A DNA stretch of 64,000 nt from contig JAYKYS010000002.1 in NCBI GenBank assembly GCA_036924285.1, forward strand, positions 42,423,501-42,487,500, written 5' to 3'. The notes beneath the pieces were generated by a model that saw nothing but the letters and a program-made list of their open reading frames with translations, did not search any database and was not told the DNA's origin. This document shows positions 11,630 through 25,490 of the stretch, one piece after another. The translations under genes were made by a program, and so were the position numbers. The stretch comes from Asterella californica. Lineage: Eukaryota > Streptophyta > Marchantiopsida > Marchantiales > Aytoniaceae. The first letter of the stretch is position 1; every line of letters starts with the position of its first letter.

Positions 11630-14600
11630 TGTGAAGCCTTGGTTTTTCGTTTTGTTAATTAATTGATTAGTTGTAAAGTAAATAAGAAGAATAGATGATA
11701 GAAGAGAAACGATATGAGTAGAATAGTGTTAATTAGAAGTTTAGTAAATAATCTCAGTTCTGGAGGAATTTATCTAATCTATGGAGACACTGGAGAGATG
11801 ACTTCCTCATAGATGAATTCCTCGGGCGAAGAGCTTTCTAACGATATGTTGTGCGAGGCAATCGAAGATCGAATGACGAAGTTACAGCAGACCGAAGAAT
11901 GTCAGTCGTCAAGAGGAAAACCCTAACTTCGGCACGTGAGGGAAAGCCTATCGCGAGATATAAGCCAGGTAACAAAGTCATTTACTTTACTGTTTTACTA
12001 TTCCCAGAGCGATAGCAAGAGCGCAGCGTGCCGCATTTTTCGATCGCCGAAGTACATCTACTTCGCCGAAGTCAGTGACTGGCGAGGAAGCCAATTTGAG
12101 AGGAAGAACTCGATTACGGGCGAGGAAGGGATTGCGACGAAGAATCCGTTTGCGGCGAAGCTTGTTGCAGTGATCCTAGGGATGCGAGGGATGCAGACGG
12201 CTAAGGCACCGAGGCTCCGAGCATTTGAAGTTAATCGAGCGGCTCTTCGCCGCTATGACAAGGAGCTCGAGGAGATGGGATTAGCATTCCTCTTACTTCC
12301 TTGGTGGGGGATGGTCTCCTCGAAATTGGTACATGAGTTGAAGGTCTGCAATCAGCATCCGGCCGATGACAACTATGGGCGGCCTTGTAACTAGACCGAA
12401 GCGCATTGGTCTGGCGTCTTGGGGATTGACGATGCAAGTCGGGAAGGCGATCTTCTCTTTGACAGCGTATCTGCCGCAGCTTCGCCCGAAGCAGTGAAGA
12501 ACTTCCCAAATCTTTTCAGGGAATTATCTCAAGGGAGGAACGGTTACAGAACGGGCGATTACTGCGATCCGAAGAAGAGAGAAGTAGCAGATGCGATTAT
12601 AGCGATCTTCAGGCGATGAAGAACGACATACATGTCGAATTGACAGATCAATTTCATCGAGCAGCTCTTCGCCGGGAGAAGAGCACATTGGGCGAGGATC
12701 TTTCATCGTCATGTGCTGAAGCTTTGGAACGACGAAGACATGGTGTACATAGGACCATTTGTCTCGGTGTTCTACATGAGGATGGGACTGCTATCGACCG
12801 AACAACATAAGAAGTTAGGCTTTACCGCAGCTGCCGAAGAAGACGAATTTCAGGTAGTACAGACTCCAGCCCGAGACGCACAACTCGAGAAATTCTTCGA
12901 CGAAGTCATCGTCGAAGAAGCATCGACCAAAGTAGCGGTGGACACAGCGCAGAGACAAGACGCGTCGACTTCAACAGCAGTTCCAGAGAAGGCGACCGAA
13001 GAGGTGAATCCGACCGAGGAGGATGATGTGGTCGAGGTATCTCCTCCGGTCCGCAGAAGTGGAAGGAAGAAACCTCTGGAAGAGACACCGAGGTCTGCAC
13101 AAAAGTTGAGAAAGAAGATGAAGATGACGAAGACAGTCCGTGCCGATGATAAAGCAGCTGACGAAGAGGTGACTGAGGAAGCCGATGAAGGCGACACTCC
13201 TCGGACGGAGAAGGACGCTGACACTACACCGAAGAGTACTCTTTCTCTATCGACGATAGGAGAGATAGAGCAGCTTACTTCTTCAGCGAAGTACATCCAA
13301 GAAGTAGTCGTGCCGCTGCTGCATTCATTGGAAGGAAACCGAGGAACCTACGAGGAAGTGATCGGTCGGAAGCTGAACTTAGCAGAGTTAGTGCATACGA
13401 TGCACTTCGACCGAGGTAACTGGTAGGAGGAGAAGGAGAACTTACGAGCAGCACTTCTCATGGCGCAGAAGGAGACTCAAGCGAGGACCGAAGAACTTAA
13501 GAACGTGACTTCAGAGAAAAAAGGATTTCTTCAGCAGAAGTTGGATCGAGAGAGATAACACAAGAAGGTTCTTTTCCTAACGAAGAAGGAGTTGGAGGAG
13601 ATGCGAGCGCAGAGAAACAAAAATCAAGACATTGTCGCACTGATGACAAAGAAGATCGAGGATTTGAAGCAGCGCGTCATCAAGGCCGAGGAGCTGAGCG
13701 CTCAACTTCGGAGTAGGCTCGAGCTGACGCTAAAGAACTACTTCGCCGTCGAGATGGATACCGAGGAGCTGGGATTTCTTCGCCAAATTAGAGAGGAGTT
13801 TATAGCTGCAGATGCGGAGGGTACTTCACCTAAGAACCGGGTACCTAGGCTAGGCCAACGGGTAGTTAGGGAGCTTAGGGAGGTTATAGCAACCGTAGAG
13901 TTCTCAATTTGCGAGATAGGTAGAGAGTTAACGATAGAAAGCGGTGTTGTTCCTGGTGTCGTTTCGGACACAGGACCTTCATCCGGCGGACCAGAAGTGC
14001 TCCCGACTTCTTAGGAAGAAGATCCGTCATCTTCGGGAAAATCTGTATATAAGCGTTGTGTTGTTTGTGCTCAGTACCTCTATGTGTTTTATCATTTTTG
14101 AGTTTTCTATTTCCTGAGTTTACGGAGCCATTGAGTGTTTTGTCTACTTCGAGGACTTACCTACCAAGTATCGTAGTTTGCTGTGGTAGGAATTAGTCTG
14201 GGTGCCGAAGGATTTGCTATCGACATTTGAAATCAGAGTAGAACGTTTACGGCGAGGACTGAGAATAGACCAGCATCTGCGAGGTTAGTTTACTACGAAG
14301 ACGTTTTTGGGCGAAGTTGACTTCGGAGCAAGTTGTTCTTTGGTGAGAGCATTTTGGAAGAAGTTCAATCTGGTACTTCGGCGGAAGAAGAGTCTTCTTC
14401 GCCAGAGTTTTCCGAGAGCAGTAGTAGTGAAAGTAACTTAGTGTGAAGATACTTAGCGTTTATGGTGTTAGAGGCTACCTAGTAGCACTTCAGCAGTACT
14501 TCCTCGTGTGACATCTCCGTCTGTGGCTCTGTTGTTCATCTGTTTCTTGAGGTCCCTGGCCTGTTTTGTATCTGTTCTGTTAATTGTCAAGATTATCAAC

Positions 14601-14791
14601 TCTGTCTTGTTAGATAGACCTGAGTTTGATCTCTACCGGGAGTGATTTCTGCCCGTGAGAATAAAAGACAACTATAAAGAATCACTTTTGTCACATGTTT
14701 ACTACTTTTGGATGATCTTTACTTGCATCTCTGTGGGTTCGATCCTTAAATTACTACTTTCGAGCACCTTTTGGTTTTCTTGTGTGTTACA
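11630..14791 (+). repeat. 3' LTR (3162 bp)
   Basis: Partner of 1594-4752. TATATAAG lies at 14046-14053 and AATAAA at 14660-14665. It ends in CA before the TGAAC duplication. It differs from the 5' LTR mostly by transitions. Confidence 0.95.
11936..14014 (+). pseudogene. LTR-resident reading frame (3' copy), at least five stops
   Basis: Counterpart of 1900-3978 in one continuous frame. In-frame stops lie at 12392, 12617, 12641, 13424 and 13556. At least three fall at codons that are Trp (12392, 12641) or Glu (13556) in the 5' copy. The ATG of the 5' copy (2080) is ACG here. At 13421 this copy has TGG TAG where the 5' copy has TAG CAG, so each LTR gained its own nearby stop from an ancestral TGG CAG. 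If the protein was made from the 3' LTR of genomic RNA, this copy can no longer make it. Confidence 0.85.
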
Positions 14792-14796
14792 TGAAC
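14792..14796. repeat. Target-site duplication TGAAC, right copy
   Basis: This is the exact partner of 1589-1593, directly after the terminal CA of the 3' LTR. Confidence 0.92.
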
Positions 14797-15083
14797 TCTT
14801 AGGAGTCGAAGGCAGATATTACCCCCACTCTAAATACATGAGAAGTCAACTCCTCTTATTGTCTTTCATAAGACATCTTGGCTTCTGGGACTTCTTCTCG
14901 TGTCTTCTCCAAATCTGCTTCTGCAGCTTCTGGGCACTCCAAGTCTTCATCTCGACCACTAGATCAGTTAGTGTGTCCTTGATCCTCAAGACTTCCTGCT
15001 CATTCTATTGAAGTCCTATCTGCAACTCCTGGTGGGTCTTTCGGAATTGAGCAATCTCCTTAGCAGAAGCGGAAGCTTCTGTT

Positions 15084-15284
15084 TTATTTGTTTGCTAACC
15101 TCTCAATAGTGCAGAGGTTGGTTTTCAGAGCTTCCACCCTCTGTGTATGAACTTCTTCTTGTTGGATCAGGTTCTGAAGATCAAATCCGGGTTGAAGAGG
15201 TTTCTCTTGGGCTCTTCCATCATCTCCATGGCTGGCTGGATCTCGATGCTGAAGAAGACATTGAACTTCTCCAGTGTTCTCCAT
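15084..15284 (-). pseudogene. Coiled-coil fragment of the outer element protein
   Basis: A short frame on the minus strand ends in a Leu/Glu/Lys heptad-like stretch (QQEEVHTQRVEALKTNL). Downstream on the same strand further broken coiled-coil-like sequence reaches the insertion site at 14797. This matches the layout of the inner LTR protein, a globular domain followed by a coiled coil. Confidence 0.45.
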
Positions 15285-15760
15285 GCGGAAGCTAGGTTCA
15301 TGCCGACATATTGATATCCAGAAGCTTCCATGTCTTTCTATGGTTCCTCTACCTTTTCCACCATGACTGTTCTCTCTTTCTGTGCTTGGGAAGACGTCAC
15401 TCGCAATATCCTCCTTGGTGGGAGGTCTCTTTTCACAGTAGAGACAAGATGTCTGTCTTCCGAACTTTATGCCTCCATTTCTACATAGTCACATGTCGCA
15501 ATTGAGACGTCCATCCAGTTTTTGTCTTCTGGAGTCTTTGGAAGACTCCTTGAGGTCTTAGGAACTGATTTCTTGGTAGACTGAGTGTCGGAGGTGTCTT
15601 CCTGAGACTTTGACTCAGATCCAGAATGGATGGTGAGATACGAAGTACTTGTCCTCAGAACACTCTTACGTCTCATCCTCTTTAGTGACGTCGCGTTTTT
15701 GTGTCACTGGAATCACCTGTCTGGTTGGTGATCTTCTACGAGGTGGTGCATGGTCTTCCT

Positions 15761-16012
15761 TTAGGCACTGAAATCTGTCAGGCCCTCCTCCTCGGAAGAC
15801 TCCTCCTTCACTCCTTGTGATCTTATTGGTCCATACTTGACCAACTGAGCCTCCTTCAAGTCCCCTTGGGACACATATAAGTAGCAAAAGAAGAGGATGA
15901 AGTGCCCACTTGCTGGGGTGCCCAAATAAGCTAACTCTATATGCACATATACATGGAAGAAGATGCCCCAATTGACAACTTCCTCCGCCCAGATAGCTTC
16001 TAAGAATTCCAC
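15761..16012 (-). pseudogene. Fragment of a plant transposon-protein-like domain
   Basis: This 83-codon frame contains a FLEAIWAEEVVNWGIFFH block. It aligns by eye with the FIEQLFAGRRAHWARIFH block of the inner LTR protein (about 2615-2670), followed in both by a similar aromatic stretch. An acidic tail with SSEEE follows. It is a fragment with shifted frames on either side (15666-15971 is the neighbouring frame). It shows the outer element carried the same kind of accessory protein. Confidence 0.6.
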
Positions 16013-17600
16013 ATCCTGATCTCTTAGGTATCTGATCTTCTGAGCTTTCCTCTTGAGAAAAAGGTGAAGGTAAAGCGTCTACAAAAGTTGCTTCTTCGGC
16101 TCCCGGTAGACTTCCACCTTCCAGTCATTTCTTCCTTGTCTATCTTCCAAGAAGAGAGAAGAGTAGTACTCTCGGGTATATATTATTTCCATGAAATGAC
16201 TGGAGAGATTTTATCTTTCTTTAGCTCATAACCCCAGTTCTAGGATTAGGTCGATGGAATGCTCTCCTCCACCACTCCACTGTCCGTAGTGCTGGTCTTC
16301 CTCTAGCCACTCTTGCCTTGGCAGGTACACGGTTTCGAGAAGGTGGGGTTACCCAGACTTCTTCTAACAGATCTTGGTTGGTAAGATTTCAATTCCAAGT
16401 GAAGAAGTCGAGGCCCAACTCCTTAATGAAGGATTTGGCTGCGTTCAGCTCTGCTTTGGGTAACACAAGACCTCGGAGATGCATGATAGTCATACAGAAG
16501 CTTCTGGTGCACTATATAACACATGATTGTTGTGAGCCTAAGACTCAGTCCTTACCAAGCCCTCACAATTCAGTTTTCAATCTCAAAAGACAAGTTCAGT
16601 CTTCCGAAAGACAACTATTCTGTCTTCCAAAATTTTAGAGAACTTCTTGATTGCATCACGTCCTCTAATCTATATCTATGCAATTCTAACTAAGCAAGGC
16701 ATAACATGGATTTCTAAGAAGACAATCCACCTTGCAATTCATCTTACTTCATAGTAGCAGATAAAGAAGTACTCGAGAAGAGAGACCTATGGAACGGTCA
16801 AAAGAAGTTTGAGGACTCCTGCGATGACAATGACCTCGAAGAAGACTTACGGGACAGCTTCTGAGTAATTGACTTCTTCAATAAACTCGATTACCAACTC
16901 ATAATTCCACTATGGGTTCACATCAAGATTCTCGCAATTCAACTCAAACCCATACTACTTGATGTGAATTTGAAATTCAGCTTCTGAAAATGTCGAAACT
17001 TGAAACAAGTCTTTTGTCCATGGATATTGGAGACAGAATCACCATGGGTTAGATAATTGGATGGTCAGAAACAAAGAGGTTCGAGAAAGAGGATGAAAAG
17101 ATCAAATTCAGTTTCGGGAAGTGAGATTTGGAAGAAGGCTATCAATTCCGCTTGCAATCCACTCATGTGAATTTTCAAGGGAAGAGAGAGGATAGGTAAG
17201 ATTCCTACAAGAAATTGAGGAAGAAAGAATCGTAGAAACAGAAAGGAGGTAAAGCGATGAGACGGGAAGAGAAGAGAGAAGAACCTTGCAATGTGCTGGT
17301 GTCGATGCGCTCTACTTGGTCTCCAAATGTCTTTTACGCACGTTCTGTTGTGTCTACTTCGATTGCTGCCAACTCGCGAGCGACCTCTCTTTGATAAAAA
17401 CCTACCTTGTACTACTTTGAGCTCTGCTGTCTGTAGCCTGAAGCTCCAGTCCCCGATTCCAGAATTCCAAGTCCCACAATCTTCAAGAATTCATGCCTGC
17501 GAGTACTTCTACTCTCTTTCTGTTGAAGGGCAATCGTTCTCACAACGTGGTCATAGCAATTTCTCTTCGAAAACCTTTCAAATCTTCCTCAATGTGTTTA

Positions 17601-19850
<2,250 letters not shown>

Positions 19851-19859
19851 ACACCGAGT

Positions 19860-20160
19860 TCTACATGAAATTGAAGACGATATGGATTTTGATAGAGCAT
19901 ATTGAGAGTTCTTGGTGGATTTGGCTCGTAGAAAGACGCTTACGTCCGATTTTTGGTTACTTGCGATATGAGGTTGGACTGTTCTTGACGATCAGTGGGT
20001 CAAGCTCTTCGTTCTTGGTGTCATCACGATCAAGGAGTCTTTACCTACACAAAAGAGAAAACTATACGTGGATTGTTGGTTTGGATATGACAAGCAAATA
20101 GAATCGTAAGAGGTCGATTTACGTCAGTTTTTACTTCTTGAGATCAAATTTCTCGTGTTT
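19860..20160 (+). repeat. Direct repeat, left copy
   Basis: It matches 25185-25490 in the same orientation with many substitutions. Shared blocks include GATTTTTGGTTA, CAAGCTCTTC(G/A)TTCTTGGTGTC and GATTTACGTCA. Together the two copies flank the inverted arms at 20395-22110 and 23405-25115. Confidence 0.7.
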
Positions 20161-20394
20161 GTCTGTGTGTGTCTCTCTCTTGCTCGCACATGATATCTCC
20201 ACAACTTTCACGTACAAAAATCATGACGATATGATACACTGATGAACTTAACGTGAAGTTTCATCTCGACGAATCGTGACAATATGATAACATATCGTCG
20301 GCAAACATGACAAATGACAGACAAAACAATCTATTATTTACCAAGGACCACCATTGCTAATAAACAATGGATAGCCAATGTCACGTTGTTATAT

Positions 20395-22110
20395 GATTAC
20401 ATGTGAATTTAGTATAGAACTTGTATTCTATTGATTTTTGTATTCCATGAACTTTTTGTGTAACTCGTCTGATGGTGTATTAGTTGTCACGTTCATGATT
20501 ATCTGAGATGTGAGATTGTATGATAATGAGACATGCCATAGTAAGTGATCAGTGAGCATTCGCGTGAGTAGTTTTTATCGTCAAATTTGGGTATAAGATA
20601 TCTAGAAGGTTGAAGGTTCGTGGGAGCATTCTTCCATGCGTGGTGTTTCATGAGTGTTTTTTAATGTTTTACATGGAGGATGAGGAGCTACGAGAGTTGT
20701 ATTTATGGATGGAGGATTGATCCGAGTTCCGCATCTTCTATTTACGAATCCGATCAAACTTCACTACATCCACCACGATCACTTCCAAGTGATTCCTTGT
20801 CTACTTTGGTGAAGAATTCATGGAGAGCGTGATGGACTTGTTAACTCCGATGATCTTGTCGATCGTCACATACAGAGAGAATTGGGATCTGATTGTGAAC
20901 ATCTTACTTTGACGGATGGATGGACTTGAACTTTCTAGCCAACGTCCTTTTCGACGTCTAGATTGATATTCGATATCATTATCGGTGAAAGATCAACCAT
21001 CGTGCGTGGATACCAAACTTTGTGAGGAATATTGTAATTAAATGATAGCTTCCTCATTTCTTTTTGTCGTATCTTTCATCTTAGATCGATTCAAGATCAT
21101 TATCTTGACTTTGTATTGACTCTCATGTATTTTTGTCTCATTATTATCTATTTTGTCCGACGAGAGTGATTATCCTGTGGTTAGGGTATGAAATGTTTTG
21201 GTTCAAGCTTTGAAGATGTGAGAGTGTTTTAGGGTTACAACTCGATCTATAGTGTCAAGTAGGAGATAAAGTGATCTCCAGTCTTTTTTCTCATTTGTCC
21301 ATTTTTTATCAATCAAGTTCATCTAGTTCCGAGGACAATTTTGGGATTTCAAAAGCCTTCATGGGGGTTGTTCGGAGCGTGTGAGGTCTCGTTGAAAAAC
21401 TCTCAAGCTAGGCTACAATCTGAAGTGGAAGATTGATCAATTCGGAGTTCTAAGTGTGGAGTTATGAGCCTTCAAAGTCAAGGGGGTCAGATCGATATCC
21501 GTGTCACATTTTTGAGCGCCTCGAGAGTTTGAGAGATGATATTCTGATATTGTCAAGGAGATTTGATAGTTGCCATGCTGGTTGCACTGATGTAAATTAG
21601 CCTTATGTTTGGGTTGGATTTGACTTCGAAATGGTGACTGAAGTTGGTTGTAACAGTTGAGAGACAAAAACAAAACTATTTTGCTTGGATTCAAAGGTTG
21701 AGTTTTTTCATGAGCATAGGATCGAATCTCTGAGTGAGCATTTTCATGATTAAAATGTGCGCTATCAGCTTACTACTTGTGTAATTTCAGCTCATTTGGT
21801 TAAGAGAAGATGTTGAGGTCGTGAATTTTAGCCACCGGGATCTATAAAGCTCATAAGTCAGAACAAACAAAAGACTTGGTCTATTCTGGGCAATTGGTTT
21901 GTGGTCTAAAGCTGAAATTTCAGAGAACAGTAGTGAGGGGTCAGGGATAATTTCCTGTGAAGTTTTAGTCTAGTTAGAAGTTCGAGATGGGAGCAATAGG
22001 TTGCCGAAGTTCAAATTATAACGTGACGAGTTTTGAAGGAGAAGAGTGATTTCACCTACATCTCTTGCTTGACCTTGAACAAACGACTCGAGGATTGGAG
22101 GACCGATTGT
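20395..22110 (+). repeat. Large inverted repeat, left arm (~1.7 kb)
   Basis: The arm matches the reverse complement of 23405-25115 along its whole length. Shared blocks include ACATGTGAATTTAG, GGCATTCGCGTGAGT (one mismatch), CTTTCTAGCCAACGT, GATAAAGTGATCTCCA, TATCAGCTTACTACTTGTG and GTGATTTCACCTACATCTCTTG. By eye the arms are roughly three-quarters to four-fifths identical. No coding capacity is seen. Confidence 0.85.
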
Positions 22111-23404
22111 TGTTGAGAACAAACAACAATCGATACGGGTGGATCATCGATGCATGGATCACCAGTGAGGATGGAAAATGAGAGTAGATTGTTATTTTTG
22201 ACAGATAATAACAACACATTGTTATTTCGTAAATATATAAGTGATATGTCAACGGATTTTTGGAGGGCACGATTATTCTTTTTGGGAGGTTTCTTATCAA
22301 TAGATCAGCTTGGATGGATTTTGAGAGATGTATGCACTGTGACCGACAGTGCTAAGATGTTAGCTTGAACATGCGATCTAGCATAGAGGTTTTGGGAGGT
22401 TAGTGAATCCACCGCAAGCGCGCAAGGCGTCATTGGATTCAGATTTCTACAAGCTATGCTTAGGATCTGACGGATCGGGTGTTGGGTATTGGGTATTGGG
22501 AGCAATTGAGACATAGAGAGAGAGGATTGGATATTTTAGTTATTTATGAAAGAGAGTTATACCGTTGTCATAGAGCATGAATTTTTGTCTACGAATACAT
22601 TGGGTATCTGGCTGTAGAGAGATACAGAAAGACATTGGATCAACTCGGTAAAATCCTTGTGCTCTCACTATCTAATCGAACTAACTTTATCTTGACTCTA
22701 GTATCTATTTGTCTCAGTTTTCTACTGACCTAACTTGATCTTAAGTGTAACACACGTGCACCACACAATACAACTAGATCTTCAAACATGCTCTCTAAGT
22801 CCATGAAGGATTCGTACCTAATAAACAAATGCTTTAGTTCACAAAAGCACCTTCAAACAACTCCTTAGGCCAACTTGTGCACTAACAATATTCTCTTCAC
22901 TTATTTTACGAGAAACTACTTAAAAATGCAAGATTCTGACTTTCCACAATTCGTTGATATGAGCTCTGTTCGAGATGAATCTTACAACAATGGATAGCTT
23001 ATTGTACAAGCTTTCCAATGATATTGATAACACATTCATTGGACTAAGATAACTCATACCACAGTAGATAAAAATGATCATTTCTAGCACTTATAACTCG
23101 AATTGTCTCAACCCTTCATCTTGACCCCATGTTTGATCTAAGTTTTGTGTGATCAAACAAGCTTCAAACTAAGCATGCAGCACATCACTAGAAAGCTTAT
23201 ACTTTAGAGCTTCCAACAAGAGAAGGCATGCACGCAGCAAGAAACCACTGAGCTTGGGACGTGGTGCCAAAGACAATGGTACTTTGCAATTATAGATTCC
23301 CGATCAGCAACTTCGACATTGTGTAATGCTTTCTCTGATCATGATCTCCAAGCCAAATTCACAACTTAGCTCTTTCGACTCACTTGCAGCACCTCCTAGA
23401 AGTT
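22111..23404. other. Spacer between the inverted arms
   Basis: No gene. It contains a short tandem run of TTGGGTA near 22480-22500 and is otherwise featureless. Confidence 0.6.
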
Positions 23405-25115
23405 CTACCTCCAAACCCCAAGCCGTTTGTTCAAGGTCATCCAAGAGATGTAGGTGAAATCACTCTTCTTTTTCAAAATCCACCCCGCTGTAATCTGAAC
23501 TTCGGCAACTTATTGTTCTCAACTCAAACTTCCAATTGGGCTCAAATTTCATGAGAAATTCTCTATGATCCCTTACTATTACTATATGAAATTTCAGTTT
23601 CAGACGCTAAACCAGTTGCTCGATATGGACCAAACCTTTTGTCTATGTTGACTTATGAGCTTTACATACCCTGGTGGCTAAAATCCGACCCCAACACCTT
23701 CTCTTAACAAAATGAGTTGAAATTTCACAAGTAGTAAGCTGATAGAGCACACTCCAATCTTGGAAATATTCAGAGATTCGACCTCATGCTCATGAAACAA
23801 CTCAACCCTTGAATCCAAGCAAAACAGTTTTACTTTTGTTTCTCAACTATTACAGCCAAATTCATTCGATCATTTCGAGATCAAATCCAATCAAACATAA
23901 GACTATTTTACATCAGTGAGACCAGCAAGGCGTGACATATCCAATCTCCTTGACAATACCAAAAGACAACCTCTTGAACTCTCGAGGCACTCAAAGACGT
24001 GACTCGAGGTATCGATTTGATCCCTCTGACTTTGAACGATCATAACTCCACACTCAAAACTCCAAATCGATAGATCTTCCCCTCCCGATTATAGCTCCTC
24101 TTGAGAGCTTTCCAACGAGATCTCACACTCTATAATTGATCCATCAGAAAGACTTACGAAACCTCAAAATTGTCCTTGGAACTTGGATGAACTTGATTGG
24201 TAAAAATTGTATCAATGAGAAAGAAGATTGGAGATCACTTTATCTCCTATTTGACACGATAGATCGAGTTGTAACGCTAAAACACTCACATCTTGAGCCA
24301 AAACTTTTGGATCCCAAACTTAACACAAGATAATCATCCTCGCCTGACGATAGAGATAATAATGACATGAAAATACACGAGATTCAATACAAAGTTAGGA
24401 TACTGACCGTGAACCGATCTATGATGAAAAGTACGACAAAAGGAAATGGGGAAGCCATTCTTGATTACAATATTCCTCACCAAAGTTCCTCACCATCCAC
24501 ACACGATGATTGATCTTCCGCCGATAGTGATATCAGATATCAACCTAGACGTTGAAAGGAACGTTGGCTAGAAAGTTCAGGTCCATTCACACGTTAAGAT
24601 AAGATATACATAGTCAGGTTCTGATTCTCCTCACATGTGACGATTTGTAGGATGATCGGAGTAGGTAAATCCATCAGCCTCTCCATGAATTCTTCACCAA
24701 AGTAGATAACGAACCACAGTCAAAAGTGATCACGATGGATGTAGTGAGGCTTAATATGGAATGGATTTGAGAAGGAAGATCTAGAACTCAGATCAATCCT
24801 CCCTCCATGAGGACAACTCTCGCTGCTCCTCACCCTCCATGTAAGACACTAAGAAACACTCGCGAAACACCACACAAGAAAGAATGTCCCCACGAACCCT
24901 CGACCCTCTATCTTATACCTAAATTTGATGACAAGAACCACTCACGCGAATGCCCACAGATCATTGAGCTGACACATCTTATTATTGTGCAATCTCACAT
25001 CCTAGATAATAGCAAATGTGGCACCTATTACGCCGTCAGGCGAGTTATATGAAATAGTTCACGGAACATAGAAAATCAACAAGTTTTACGCTAAATTCAC
25101 ATGTGAGCTGCGTCA
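23405..25115 (-). repeat. Large inverted repeat, right arm (~1.7 kb)
   Basis: Reverse-complement partner of 20395-22110. The arms are separated by about 1.3 kb. Confidence 0.85.
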
Positions 25116-25184
25116 CAACACGACACCGTTCGGACTGTTTTGGAGTCCAAACTTGTTGTCCTTGATCCATCGAGATCAAAACAT

Positions 25185-25490
25185 CGAGCTCTAATAGGAA
25201 ATTGAAGATGATACGAAGTTTGATCTGATGGTTTGGGAGTTCTGAGAAATTAGCTCGCAAGGAGACTCTTACGTCAGATTTTTGGTTATCTACGCCTTGA
25301 GGTTGGATTGTTCTTGGTGATCAATGGGCCAAGCTCTTCATTCTTGGTGTCCACGTGATCAGGGAGTCTTCACGCAAAAGAGGAGATCATGCATAGATTG
25401 GATTGCTGGTTTAAGTGTGGTGAGCAAATTTGAGTCGGAGTGGATTTACGTCAATTTTTTGACTTTTTGCGATCAAATTTCTAGAAAGGT
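25185..25490 (+). repeat. Direct repeat, right copy
   Basis: Partner of 19860-20160, same orientation. A further diverged match to 20200-20260 (ACAACTTTCACGTA) lies at 26258-26290. Confidence 0.7.

Larger units (their letters stand above)
1594..14791 (+). mobile_element. Full-length Ty3/gypsy LTR retrotransposon, non-autonomous by decay
   Basis: A 13198-bp element bounded by two 3.16-kb direct LTRs that begin TGTGAAG and end GTTACA, flanked on both sides by TGAAC. Internal order is tRNA-Asp-type primer site, gag with three zinc knuckles, aspartic protease, reverse transcriptase, RNase H, integrase, polypurine tract. RT before integrase places it in Ty3/gypsy. No chromodomain follows the integrase, which together with the primer site suggests the Athila/Tat side of plant gypsy elements (inference). 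It cannot be autonomous as it stands: gag has stops at 5806 and 5926, the RT N-terminus is inverted, RT is frameshifted near 8975-8990, and a stop lies at 9179. The two LTRs differ by a few per cent by eye, mostly transitions, so the insertion is not recent. Confidence 0.96.
14797..17600 (-). mobile_element. Outer decayed retroelement, main part
   Basis: On the minus strand this holds broken coding DNA that runs on into 1593-1353 after removal of the inserted gypsy element. It is rich in CTTCTTCC/GAAGAAG words. Reading frames at 15761-16012 and 15084-15284 are homologous in layout to the LTR-resident protein of the inner element. No RT or integrase is recognisable. The right limit is unclear: similar word use fades between 17.6 and 18.7 kb. 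Confidence 0.5.
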
